Assembly: GCA_002336845.1 (NCBI GenBank) | Contig: DDEX01000120.1 | Location: 1 to 40,496 of the forward strand | Direction of reading: 5' to 3' | DNA from: Rhodobacteraceae bacterium UBA1943 | Lineage (GTDB): Bacteria; Pseudomonadota; Alphaproteobacteria; Rhodobacterales; Rhodobacteraceae | DNA: 40,496 bases | Shown: piece after piece, positions 1 through 7,325 of the stretch | Numbering within the stretch: the first letter of the stretch is position 1 | Layout of the letters: the number at the start of each line of letters is the position of its first letter | Program-made: the position numbers and the translations under genes | Notes under the pieces: model-generated | What the model saw: only the letters and a program-made list of their open reading frames with translations | Database searches by the model: none | Told to the model about the DNA's origin: nothing

Positions 1-1
1 C

Positions 2-310
2 CGGGCAGCCCATGTTGATGTCAATAATCCGTGCGCCCTGCCCTTCGGCATAGCGCGCCGCCTCGGCCATCAGAACCGGATCGCGGCCCACCAGTTGCAC
101 CGCCGTCGCCTCTTCGCCAAAGCCCAGTTCGGCCCGTGCCCGCGCCAGGGGGCGGCCATGCAGCACCTCTTCCGAGGCGACCATCTCGGACACCACCAAC
201 CCCGCGCCAAAGCGCGCCACCACCTGCCGGAACGGCAGATCGGTGATCCCCGTCATCGGCGCCAGAATCACCGGGCAGCGGGGGATAAGGGCGAAAATCT
301 CATGCGTCAT
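2..310 (-). CDS. dusB: tRNA-dihydrouridine synthase, DusB/NifR3 family (5' part only)
   Basis: This is the first 103 codons of a leftward gene that runs off the left edge. The product would be an FMN-dependent enzyme reducing uridine to dihydrouridine in tRNA. The N-terminal TIM-barrel signatures are visible: LAPMTGITDLPFR near residues 16-28 and the start of the conserved INMGCP motif at the window edge. The ATG at 310 follows AAAGGA at a good distance. In Rhodobacter and relatives this gene (nifR3) heads an operon with the nitrogen regulators ntrB and ntrC; those genes would lie outside the window, so that part is inference. The gene diverges from ispD across a 169-bp AT-richer gap that contains an NtrC-like palindrome. 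Confidence 0.9.
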   Translation of the reverse strand, partial: MTHEIFALIPRCPVILAPMTGITDLPFRQVVARFGAGLVVSEMVASEEVLHGRPLARARAELGFGEEATAVQLVGRDPVLMAEAARYAEGQGARIIDINMGCP

Positions 311-386
311 GCTGATCCTTTGGGCTACTCTGCCCTGTGCAAGTAACAGGGCCAAGGCAACTCGGCACTATTTCTGCCCGAAATCC

Positions 387-409
387 GTGCAATGCACAAA
401 TATTGTGCA
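387..409. promoter_or_regulatory. Overlapping palindromes, NtrC-site-like
   Basis: Positions 393-409 read TGCACAA-ATA-TTGTGCA, a perfect 7-bp inverted repeat with 17-bp overall length. Its outer arms and spacing (TGCAC-N7-GTGCA) match the enteric NtrC consensus as I know it. A second palindrome, GTGCA-A-TGCAC, overlaps it at 387-397. It lies between divergent dusB and ispD. If ntrBC follow dusB, as in relatives, autoregulation is an attractive reading, but binding is inferred only. Confidence 0.5.
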
Positions 410-479
410 AATATGCCCGCTCCTTGGCCAGATTGTCAGCGGGGCAATCCGGCAATAACAAGGACGCAAAGGAGATGCC

Positions 480-1133
480 ATGCACCACCATACCGCAGTC
501 CTCATCGTCGCCGCAGGCCGTGGCAGCCGGGCGGGCGGCGATCTGCCCAAACAATGGCAGATGCTGGGGGGGCGGCCCGTGGTGGCGCAAAGCCTTGCGG
601 CCTTTGCCGCTTTCCCACGGGTTCTGGTGATCCACCCCGATGACCGCCCCCGCGCCAAGGCCATTGCAGGCGATGCGCTGCTGGTCGAGGGCGGGGCAAC
701 GCGCGACGCCTCGGTTCTGGCCGGGTTGCGCGCGCTGCAAGGGCAAGGCATCGCCCGCGTCCTGATTCACGATGGGGCGCGGCCCCTGGTGTCACAGGCC
801 GTCATCGGCCGCGTCCTTGCGGCGCTGGACCATCACCGCGCCGCCGCCCCCGCCGTTGCCGTCAGCGATGCGCTCTGGACCGGCGAGAACGGGCTTGTCA
901 CCGGCACCCGCGACCGCAGCGGCCTCTACCGCGCACAAACGCCGCAAGGGTTTCACTTCGATGCAATTTTCGCCGCCCACCTTGCCCATGGCGGGGGGGC
1001 CGCCGATGATGTCGAGGTGGCGCGCGCCGCAGGCCTTGACGTCGCCATCGTCGAGGGCGACGAAGACAATATAAAGCTGACCTGGCCCGCCGATTTCGCC
1101 CGGGCCGAGCGGTTGCTGAGAGGACGTGACTAA
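480..1133 (+). CDS. ispD: 2-C-methyl-D-erythritol 4-phosphate cytidylyltransferase
   Basis: This 217-residue protein catalyses the third step of the MEP isoprenoid pathway, joining CTP and MEP to give CDP-ME. The N-terminal nucleotide-binding loop (AAGRGSRAG, residues 11-19, then LPKQ at 22-25) and the HDGARP motif at 97-102 are intact. Length is usual for a stand-alone IspD; some alphaproteobacteria carry a fused IspDF, but here the two are separate adjacent genes. The start is set by AAGGAG 5 bases before ATG 480. The stop lies 1 base before the ispF ATG, so translation is probably coupled. It heads the run ispD-ispF-pgpA-pncC. Confidence 0.95.
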   Translation: MHHHTAVLIVAAGRGSRAGGDLPKQWQMLGGRPVVAQSLAAFAAFPRVLVIHPDDRPRAKAIAGDALLVEGGATRDASVLAGLRALQGQGIARVLIHDGARPLVSQAVIGRVLAALDHHRAAAPAVAVSDALWTGENGLVTGTRDRSGLYRAQTPQGFHFDAIFAAHLAHGGGAADDVEVARAAGLDVAIVEGDEDNIKLTWPADFARAERLLRGRD

Positions 1134-1134
1134 G

Positions 1135-1614
1135 ATGGATATACGGCTTGGCAACGGCTATGACGTGCACGCCTTTACGGGCGGCGATCATGTCTGGCTG
1201 TGCGGGGTGAAGGTGGCGCATGACAAGGCGCTGCTGGGCCATTCCGATGCCGATGTGGGGATGCACGCCCTGACCGACGCGATCTATGGCGCGCTGGCCG
1301 AGGGCGACATCGGTCGCCACTTTCCGCCCAGCGATCCGCAGTGGAAGGGCGCCGACAGCCGGATCTTTCTGGCCCATGCCATCGAACTTGCGGCCAGTCG
1401 GGGTTACCGCCTCGCCAATTGCGATGTGACACTGGTCTGCGAACGCCCCAAGATCGGCCCCCATGCCGAGGCGATGCGCGCCGCCCTTGCCACGATCATG
1501 GGGGTCGAGGAGCACCGGGTTTCCGTCAAGGCCACCACGTCTGAGCGGCTTGGCTTTACCGGACGAGAGGAAGGCATCGCCGCGCTGGCAACCGCCCTGA
1601 TGGTGCCGGCATGA
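1135..1614 (+). CDS. ispF: 2-C-methyl-D-erythritol 2,4-cyclodiphosphate synthase
   Basis: The 159-residue product closes CDP-ME 2-phosphate to the cyclodiphosphate in the MEP pathway, as a trimer with an active-site metal. Expected metal ligands are present: D10 and H12 in the DVH motif, and H44. The flexible-loop motif HSDADV is at 36-41, and the C-terminal TTSERLGFTGREEGIA region is conserved. A GTG at 1126 is in frame, but the upstream GAGAGGA (1118-1124) sits too close to it and is well placed for ATG 1135, which also gives the family N-terminus. The 3' end overlaps pgpA by 4 bases (ATGA). Confidence 0.95.
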   Translation: MDIRLGNGYDVHAFTGGDHVWLCGVKVAHDKALLGHSDADVGMHALTDAIYGALAEGDIGRHFPPSDPQWKGADSRIFLAHAIELAASRGYRLANCDVTLVCERPKIGPHAEAMRAALATIMGVEEHRVSVKATTSERLGFTGREEGIAALATALMVPA

Positions 1615-2114
1615 CGCGCCTTCTGGCCATCTTCTTCGGCGCCGGTCTGCTGCGCCCTGCCCCCGGCACCTGGGGTTCGCTGGTTGCGGTGCTGCTGGGC
1701 TGGGGCATCTGCCGTTATTTCGGCGCGCCGGTTCTGGTGCTGGCTACGGTCGCGGTTACCGCGCTTGGTTTCTGGGCCATCGGCGTCGAACTGCGCGACC
1801 GGCCCGGCGACGACCCTTCGGAATTCGTGATTGATGAGGTGGCGGGCCAGTGGATCGCGCTGCTGTTCCCCGCACTCGCCTTTTGGGCACGCGGGTGGGA
1901 GGGCTGGCTGCCCTGGCCCGCGCCGCTGTTCGCCTTTCTGTTCTTCCGGCTGTTCGACATCTGGAAGCCGGGCCTTGTCGGCCGCGCCGACGCGCGCAGC
2001 GATGCGCCGGGCGTGATGCTGGATGATCTTTGGGCCGGGCTTTTTGCCGGGATCGCCACCATCGCCGCCGCCGCCATTTACCACATACCGATGATCGTCA
2101 TGGGGGGGCAATGA
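1611..2114 (+). CDS. pgpA: Phosphatidylglycerophosphatase A
   Basis: This 167-residue inner-membrane phosphatase removes the phosphate from phosphatidylglycerophosphate to give phosphatidylglycerol. The N-terminal LLRPAPGTWGSL segment, the mid-protein block DDPSEFVIDEVAGQW and the FRLFDIWKPG block are family hallmarks carrying the acidic catalytic residues. Several hydrophobic segments are evident. Both ends overlap the neighbours by an ATGA junction, so it is tightly coupled in the ispD-ispF-pgpA-pncC unit. Confidence 0.92.
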   Translation: MTRLLAIFFGAGLLRPAPGTWGSLVAVLLGWGICRYFGAPVLVLATVAVTALGFWAIGVELRDRPGDDPSEFVIDEVAGQWIALLFPALAFWARGWEGWLPWPAPLFAFLFFRLFDIWKPGLVGRADARSDAPGVMLDDLWAGLFAGIATIAAAAIYHIPMIVMGGQ

Positions 2115-2581
2115 CGCCTGCCCAGCTTCTTCAGGCCGCCCGCTATTGGGGGCTGACCATCGCCACCGCCGAAAGCTGCACCGGCGGAATGGTGGCCGTG
2201 GCGCTGACCGATGTGGCGGGGTCATCGGATGTGTTCGAACGCGGGTTCGTCACCTATTCCAATGACGCCAAGGTCGAGATGCTGGGCATTCGCCGCGAAA
2301 CCCTTGCCGCCCATGGGGCCGTGTCCGAGGAAATCGCGCGGGAAATGGCCGAAGGCGCGCTGCGCCACTCACGCGCGACGCTGGCGGTATCGATCACCGG
2401 CATCGCCGGGCCGGGCGGATCGGAATTCAAGCCCGAGGGCCGTGTGTGTTTCGGCATCGCCCGCGAGGGCCGCGCCACCCGGACCGAAACCGTCGAATTC
2501 GGCGCCCTTGGCCGCGACAAGGTGCGCCGCGCCGCCCGCGACCACGCCTTGCAGTTGCTGGCCGGGGCGATGACGCCCTAG
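2111..2581 (+). CDS. pncC: Nicotinamide-nucleotide amidohydrolase PncC (CinA C-terminal domain)
   Basis: This 156-residue protein is the stand-alone CinA C-terminal domain, which deamidates nicotinamide mononucleotide to nicotinate mononucleotide in pyridine nucleotide recycling. The signature AESCTGG (residues 20-26), the TYSNDAK block and the SITGIAGPGG block are intact. The N-terminal molybdopterin-like half of full CinA is absent, which is normal for this short form. It starts within the pgpA stop (ATGA). Its stop overlaps the stop of the convergent esterase gene by a few bases. Confidence 0.9.
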   Translation: MTPAQLLQAARYWGLTIATAESCTGGMVAVALTDVAGSSDVFERGFVTYSNDAKVEMLGIRRETLAAHGAVSEEIAREMAEGALRHSRATLAVSITGIAGPGGSEFKPEGRVCFGIAREGRATRTETVEFGALGRDKVRRAARDHALQLLAGAMTP

Positions 2582-3429
2582 CGCATCTGCGCCTTGAAGA
2601 AGGCAATCGCCATGTCGCTGGCGTCCAGCGCCTGATCATCGGCCCGCCGACCGCCCGGCCACTCGTGATCGCCGCCCTCGACCGTGATCAGCACCACCTT
2701 CTCTTGCCCGCCTGTGCTCCACGCCGTGCGGACGAAATCATAACCGCCCGCCGTCCAGCTTTTGCGGCTCTCGCCCATCGCCCCAAAGGGGGCACGGAAA
2801 TCGGCCATCACCTCTGCGACCGAGGAGAAATCGGCCCGCGTCAGGCTGCTGTCGCCCTGCCCGCCCGCATAAGGCACCATCGGATCGGCGGTGCCGTGAA
2901 TATGCAGCAAGGGCACCGGCGCCCCCACCCGCAGGCGGCGGGTATCCATCGTGCCCGAGACGCTGGCCACCCCCGCCACACGGCCCGCCCGCCGTGCCGC
3001 ATAGGTCTGGGCCATCATCGCCCCGTTCGACATGCCGGTCAGAAACACCGGCCCGCTGGCCCCGGCCTGCGCGGCGCTGGCGATCACGGCATCCAGAAAG
3101 GCCACGTCATCCACGCCCTGACGCTGGGCGGCGGCACAGCAATATCCGGCATTCCAGGTGCGCAGCCGCGCCATTCGGCCGGGCGTTCCGGCGGGCAGGG
3201 CAATTGCGAAGCCCGCCGCCAGCGCCTTTTCGGCAATTTGCGAGGCGCGCTCGAACTGTTCGGGGTTGCCGCCGCCGCCATGCAGCGCGACGACCAGCGG
3301 CACCTCTGCCTGCCCGGCAGGTCGCGCGAACAGATAGAACCGCCCGTCGGGCAAGGTGATTTCCCGCAGGCTTTGCCCTTGGGCAAGGCTGGGCAGGAAC
3401 AGGCACAGGATCAGGGCAATCAGACGCAT
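2578..3429 (-). CDS. Secreted alpha/beta-hydrolase esterase, PHB-depolymerase-like (LpqC family)
   Basis: A 283-residue protein with an N-terminal signal peptide (hydrophobic stretch at 3-16, probable cleavage after AQG/QS). The catalytic triad of an alpha/beta hydrolase can be read: nucleophile Ser in GMSNGA, Asp in HGTADPMVPY, His in GGDHEWPGG. An HGGGG oxyanion motif follows the first strand. These fit COG3509-type polyhydroxybutyrate depolymerase or feruloyl-esterase-like enzymes. Substrate cannot be told from sequence; it may be an aryl ester rather than polymer. It is convergent with pncC and monocistronic, with no obvious partner. Confidence 0.8.
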   Translation of the reverse strand: MRLIALILCLFLPSLAQGQSLREITLPDGRFYLFARPAGQAEVPLVVALHGGGGNPEQFERASQIAEKALAAGFAIALPAGTPGRMARLRTWNAGYCCAAAQRQGVDDVAFLDAVIASAAQAGASGPVFLTGMSNGAMMAQTYAARRAGRVAGVASVSGTMDTRRLRVGAPVPLLHIHGTADPMVPYAGGQGDSSLTRADFSSVAEVMADFRAPFGAMGESRKSWTAGGYDFVRTAWSTGGQEKVVLITVEGGDHEWPGGRRADDQALDASDMAIAFFKAQMR

Positions 3430-3472
3430 GGAAAACCTCCGTTTTCCATTCTACGCGCGAACCGCGCCCGCC

Positions 3473-3922
3473 CTACGCGCCGTAAAGAACTTTTGCCCGC
3501 GCCTCGAAGGCGCGGACCACGCGCTGCATCGCCTCGTTGAAGACCAGCCCGATCACGCCCCCCAGGATCGCGTTGCGAAACTCGAAATCGACGGTAAAGC
3601 CCACCTCGCAGCCGCCTTCGGCCCGGTCGGCAAAGGTCCAGACCGATTTCAGGTGCTTGAACGGCCCGTCGATATATTCGGTCAGGATGCGGTTTTCAGC
3701 GGGCAACAAGGTCACCCGGCTGCCGAAACTTTCACGAAAGACCTTGAAGCTGATCACCAGATCCGCCTCCATAACCTCACCGCCCTCGATCGGTTTGCGC
3801 GACCGGATGCGCGCCGCCGCGGTCCAGGGCAGAAATTCGGGATAGCGCGCGACATCCGCAACCAGGGCAAACATCTGGTCGGCGGCATAGGGCAGAATCT
3901 TCGTCTCGGCGTGGTGGGGCAT
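3473..3922 (-). CDS. COQ10/RatA-type START-domain protein
   Basis: The 149-residue protein belongs to the polyketide cyclase/START group that includes mitochondrial Coq10, a ubiquinone-binding helper of respiration, and bacterial RatA. Typical features are the N-terminal LPYAADQMFALVADV block, YPEFLPW at about 30, the FRESFGSRV strand and the C-terminal helix FNEAMQRVVRAFEARA. ATG 3922 with GAGAGG upstream is chosen; a 43-codon upstream extension is open but lacks similarity and overlaps the hpt leader. In Rhodobacteraceae this gene often travels near lipA and cinA, both present in this window. Confidence 0.8.
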   Translation of the reverse strand: MPHHAETKILPYAADQMFALVADVARYPEFLPWTAAARIRSRKPIEGGEVMEADLVISFKVFRESFGSRVTLLPAENRILTEYIDGPFKHLKSVWTFADRAEGGCEVGFTVDFEFRNAILGGVIGLVFNEAMQRVVRAFEARAKVLYGA

Positions 3923-4050
3923 CGCAACCTCTCTTCCCGCCCTTTTGACCTTGGAACGCGAAGTTTCAAGGGGAGAGATTGGTGAAAGGTTCCATCTTTT
4001 CAAACCGGGCCATTCGTCGCACAAAGCTGACGCGCCAGACGGAGACCGCA

Positions 4051-4599
4051 ATGCCAGACCGCCCCTATGTGATCGACCAGATGATCAGCGCGAAATCCAT
4101 CGCCGCCCGGGTCGAGACGCTGGCCGCCGCCATCACCCGCCACTTTCGCGATACCGACAAGTTGATCGTCGTGGGCCTGTTGCGCGGCAGCTTCGTGTTC
4201 ATCGCCGATCTGGTCCGAGAGATCGATCTGGCCGTCGAGGTCGATTTCCTTGAAGCCTCGTCCTATGGCGATGCCATGCATTCCAGCCGCGAGGTGCGCA
4301 TCCTGAAAGACCTGCGCGGCGAGATCGCAGGGCGCGACGTTCTGGTGGTCGAGGACATCGTGGACACCGGCTTTACCCTGCACCACGTCAAGAACCTGCT
4401 GTTGTCGCGCGACCCCAAGCGTCTGGAAGTCTGCGCCCTGCTGGACAAACCCTCGCGCCGAGAGGTCGATATCAAGGCCACATGGACCGGATTTGAAATT
4501 CCCGACGAATTCGTCGTCGGCTACGGGATCGACTTTGCACAGCGCAATCGCAACCTGCCCTATATCGGCAAGGTGCGGTTTACCGACACACCGGCATGA
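4051..4599 (+). CDS. hpt: Hypoxanthine phosphoribosyltransferase
   Basis: A 182-residue purine-salvage enzyme converting hypoxanthine or guanine plus PRPP to IMP or GMP. The PRPP-binding motif VVEDIVDTG (99-107), the early LLRGS loop (43-47) and the flexible-loop SSYGDAMHSS region (70-79) are all present. An in-frame ATG at 3979 exists, but the 24-residue extension is unlike the family; ATG 4051 has GGAG 6 bases upstream. The stop overlaps the start of a small membrane-protein gene (ATGA), which suggests co-translation. Confidence 0.93.
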   Translation: MPDRPYVIDQMISAKSIAARVETLAAAITRHFRDTDKLIVVGLLRGSFVFIADLVREIDLAVEVDFLEASSYGDAMHSSREVRILKDLRGEIAGRDVLVVEDIVDTGFTLHHVKNLLLSRDPKRLEVCALLDKPSRREVDIKATWTGFEIPDEFVVGYGIDFAQRNRNLPYIGKVRFTDTPA

Positions 4600-4769
4600 T
4601 ACCGGGGTTTCGCTGGTTCTTGCGGATGTCGCACTGGGCGCGCCATCCACCATCGGCCCGGCGGGTTGCCATCGTTCTGTGTGTCGTGGCCGCCTGTTTT
4701 GTGCTATACGGGTTCGAGAGAATGTTTGGTTGGCCCGATTGGGCCACAGTGAACCGCTTTCCGCGATAA
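4596..4769 (+). CDS. Small single-pass membrane protein (57 aa)
   Basis: This short frame starts with an ATG that overlaps the hpt stop (ATGA) and encodes 57 residues. It has a basic, tryptophan-rich N-terminus (FRWFLR, WARHPPSARR), one hydrophobic segment at about 23-38 (VAIVLCVVAACFVLYG) and a polar tail containing FGWPDWA. Third positions are G/C-rich. The layout (basic amphipathic start, PPS turn, one helix, WPDW tail) resembles small conserved proteins I recall from Rhodobacteraceae. Function is unknown; translational coupling to hpt is the only contextual clue. Confidence 0.65.
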   Translation: MIPGFRWFLRMSHWARHPPSARRVAIVLCVVAACFVLYGFERMFGWPDWATVNRFPR

Positions 4770-4779
4770 TCCGCCGCTT

Positions 4780-4808
4780 TTGACCTGACCAAAAAGTCAG
4801 CTTTACCT
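4780..4808 (+). promoter_or_regulatory. Probable promoter of the cytochrome c gene
   Basis: TTGACC (4780-4785) and TTACCT (4803-4808) are 17 bp apart, 52 bp before the cytochrome ATG. The spacer contains the inverted repeat CTGAC-CAAAAA-GTCAG (4785-4800), which could be an operator. The -10 match is only moderate. Confidence 0.35.
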
Positions 4809-4859
4809 CCGGTTGCGTTTGTCTAGCTTTATGCCTGAAATTTGACCGGGAGATGAAGA

Positions 4860-5756
4860 ATGCGGCGTCTGGGTTACGCCTTTGTGGGCATCGCGCTGGT
4901 GGGCTTTGCAGCCTATCTGCTGATCAGCGCCCCTCAGGTCCGACAGTCACAGGATCTGGTCTCGGTTCAGGGCGATGCTGCCCGCGGCCAGATGGTTTTC
5001 ACTGCGGCGGGCTGCGCATCCTGCCACATGGCACCCGATGCCAAGGGCGATGCGCAACTGGTTCTGACCGGCGGCCAGGCGTTTCCGTCGGCCTTTGGCA
5101 CCTTCATCGCCCCCAACATCTCGCCCGATCCGGTCGCAGGCATCGGCGCCTGGTCGCTGGACCAGTTTTCCCATGCGGTGCGCGATGGCGTTTCGAACAC
5201 CGGCGAGCATTTGTTCCCCGCCCTGCCCTATGGCGCCTATCAGCACATGACGGGGCAGGATCTGGCCGACCTTTGGGCCTATATCGGCACGTTGCCGCCC
5301 TCGGCCACGCCGTCGAAACCGCATGAGGCGGGGTTTCCCTTCAACATCCGGCGCAATGTCGGCATCTGGAAGCGTCTGTTCCTGAACCGGAACTGGGTCT
5401 TGACCAACGCCCCCACCCCCGGTCTGGAGCGCGGGCGCTATCTGGTCGAGGCGCTGGCCCATTGCGGCGAATGCCACACCCCGCGCAACCTGCTGGGCGG
5501 GCTGGACAGGGCGCGATGGCTGGGCGGGGCGCCCAACCCCTCGGGCCAGGGCACGATCCCGAACATCACGCCCGGCGCGCTGAAATGGTCCGAGGATGAG
5601 ATCGTGGAATATCTTACGACAGGCACAACGCCGGATTTCGACACCGTTGGCGGCCATATGGCGCATGTGGTGGACAACATGGCAAAGCTGCCGGAAAGTG
5701 ACCGCAGGGCCATTGCGGCCTATCTCAAGGCCATTCCGGCGGTTGCCTCACAATGA
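4860..5756 (+). CDS. Membrane-anchored diheme cytochrome c
   Basis: A 298-residue c-type cytochrome with an uncleaved or signal-like N-terminal helix (residues 5-23) and two heme c sites: CASCH at 52-56 and CGECH at 202-206. Each is followed by a class I cytochrome domain. NISPD (86-90) and NITP (in the second half) precede the regions carrying the distal methionine ligands. The arrangement resembles the cytochrome subunits of periplasmic alcohol, aldehyde or sugar dehydrogenases, but no dehydrogenase subunit is adjacent, so its electron donor is unknown. It acts in the periplasm on the membrane face. GGGAGATGAAG precedes the ATG, and the stop overlaps the GST start (ATGA). Confidence 0.85.
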   Translation: MRRLGYAFVGIALVGFAAYLLISAPQVRQSQDLVSVQGDAARGQMVFTAAGCASCHMAPDAKGDAQLVLTGGQAFPSAFGTFIAPNISPDPVAGIGAWSLDQFSHAVRDGVSNTGEHLFPALPYGAYQHMTGQDLADLWAYIGTLPPSATPSKPHEAGFPFNIRRNVGIWKRLFLNRNWVLTNAPTPGLERGRYLVEALAHCGECHTPRNLLGGLDRARWLGGAPNPSGQGTIPNITPGALKWSEDEIVEYLTTGTTPDFDTVGGHMAHVVDNMAKLPESDRRAIAAYLKAIPAVASQ

Positions 5757-6373
5757 TCCTGATCGGACAGTATGACAGCCCGTTTGTCCGCCGCACCGCC
5801 ATTCCGCTGGCGCTATACGGGCTGAACTATGAACACCGCCCCTGGTCGGTTTTCAGCGACGCCGACAAGATCCGCCCGCTGAACCCGTTGACCCGCGTCC
5901 CGGTCCTGGTGCTGGACGATGGCGAGGCGCTGATCGAAAGCTATGCCATCCTGGATCATATCGACCAGCTTGTTCCGCCCGAAACCGCGCTGATCGCCCG
6001 TACCGGCGCCGCACGGCGGGCCTGCCTGCGCGTCATGGCATTGGCCACGGGCATTTCAGACAAGGCAGTTGGCCTGTTCTACGTCCGTGTGATGCACGAC
6101 GCGCCCTCGGCAGTGCTGATCGATCGCGGTCGCGCCCAGATCGCCGACACAATGGCCGTGCTGGAAGCCGAGGCCCCGGAATCCGGCTTTTGGTTTGGCG
6201 CGCGCATATCCCATGCCGATATTGCAGTAACAGCGTCGCTGACCCATGCCGCAGCCGCGCATCCCGATCTGGTGCGGCTGGCGGACCATCCGCGTCTTGC
6301 CGCGCTTCATGCGCGGTGCGAGGCGCTGGCGGTTTTCATCCGCCATTCGCAACCCTTCATTCCCCCCGCCTGA
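5753..6373 (+). CDS. Glutathione S-transferase family protein
   Basis: A 206-residue protein with a thioredoxin-like N-terminal domain (YDSPFVRRTAIPL at 7-19, with the likely catalytic Ser9; cis-Pro in TRVPVLVLDDG; ESYAILDHID glutathione-binding helix) and an all-helical C-terminal domain ending with the HADIAV capping motif. It overlaps the cytochrome gene by ATGA and shares its transcript. A strong terminator hairpin follows. The substrate is unknown; detoxification or stress roles are typical of the family. Confidence 0.82.
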   Translation: MILIGQYDSPFVRRTAIPLALYGLNYEHRPWSVFSDADKIRPLNPLTRVPVLVLDDGEALIESYAILDHIDQLVPPETALIARTGAARRACLRVMALATGISDKAVGLFYVRVMHDAPSAVLIDRGRAQIADTMAVLEAEAPESGFWFGARISHADIAVTASLTHAAAAHPDLVRLADHPRLAALHARCEALAVFIRHSQPFIPPA

Positions 6374-6379
6374 ACGCAA

Positions 6380-6410
6380 AAGGCCCCTGCACATTACGCG
6401 CAGGGGCCTT
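6380..6410. terminator. Bidirectional hairpin terminator
   Basis: Arms AAGGCCCCTGC (6380-6390) and GCAGGGGCCTT (6400-6410) are perfectly complementary around a 9-nt loop. It lies 6 bases after the GST stop and 31 bases after the stop of the convergent 6441-7148 gene, so it may end both transcripts. Confidence 0.75.
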
Positions 6411-6440
6411 GCCCGGGTCCGTTATCGACCCGTTTTCAGA

Positions 6441-7148
6441 TCAGGCCTTGCGGCGCTTCTTGGCCGCGCCAAGACCCAGCAAAGCCGCGCCCAGCATAAT
6501 TGCCGGAGCAGGCAGCGGAACCGGCGAAACCGGCGGCACGTCATCCACAGTGGTGAAGCGGCCGATCAGATGCGCGGTATTGTTCTTGTTCTCTTCGGTC
6601 GAGAAGAACGAAACCGGCTTGCCATTGGCATCAAGGAAACCGTCCAGCTTGAAGGTGAATTCGACACCGTCAATGTTGACCGAGTCATAGGCACTCGCCA
6701 GCGTGTCAAAGTTCACGATGTCGTTGCAGCAATTGCCGCTACCGACATTCGGGGTTTCGTTGTGCGTGAACAGATAGCTTGCCGACAGCGGCCGCAGAAC
6801 GCCATCAACCATCAGATCGAACGTCAGGTCCAGACGGGCCCAGCTCAGCGAGTCACCGAGGATCGGAAAGTTCCGGTGGGTGAACAGGCCAAAGTCGAAA
6901 GCCTGATCCTGAATCAGTTGCGAGGGGGCAAGTGCTGCGTCGAACGAATACCCGCTAAGCGGGTTTCCTTGCCAGGAGGTGCCCCAGGTGAGGACGTCGG
7001 TTCCAACGCCAGTCGGGGTTGCATTGTTGTTAAGTGCGCCTGCGCTCCAGATTCCCGAAATGGTGGTCAGCGAGACTTGAGCTGCTGTTGCCACATTTGC
7101 TGCGAGAATGAAGACGGCTGCCGATACTAGACTGCTCAGTTTTTTCAT
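6441..7148 (-). CDS. Exported THxN-type protein with VPLPA-CTERM sorting signal
   Basis: This 235-residue protein has a signal peptide (KKL, then a hydrophobic stretch to about residue 22) and a C-terminal tripartite sorting tail at 210-235: VPLPAP, a hydrophobic helix, then the basic end KKRRKA. Such VPLPA-type tails are handled by an exosortase-like system in Rhodobacteraceae; no exosortase is in this window. The mature region carries two FTH motifs, THRN (90-93) and THNE (129-132), suggesting the THxN family of PEP-CTERM-like proteins, and an unusual CC pair at 140-141. It is probably a cell-surface or exopolymer-associated protein. The upstream 170 bp are distinctly AT-rich. GGAG precedes the ATG. 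Confidence 0.7.
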   Translation of the reverse strand: MKKLSSLVSAAVFILAANVATAAQVSLTTISGIWSAGALNNNATPTGVGTDVLTWGTSWQGNPLSGYSFDAALAPSQLIQDQAFDFGLFTHRNFPILGDSLSWARLDLTFDLMVDGVLRPLSASYLFTHNETPNVGSGNCCNDIVNFDTLASAYDSVNIDGVEFTFKLDGFLDANGKPVSFFSTEENKNNTAHLIGRFTTVDDVPPVSPVPLPAPAIMLGAALLGLGAAKKRRKA

Positions 7149-7325
7149 TTTCTGTACTCCGCTCTAATAGAAAAACTAGCTACTCATTTCAGGTACTTGA
7201 GCGGAAAACACATAAAGGGTGCGGCAGAGAACATCCACCCCACAAGAGAAATTTAGGCAAAATTTTGTCTATTTTCAGTCAGAAAGCGAGCGCGATCAAG
7301 ACCAGATCAACCCTGGGGATGAGCC

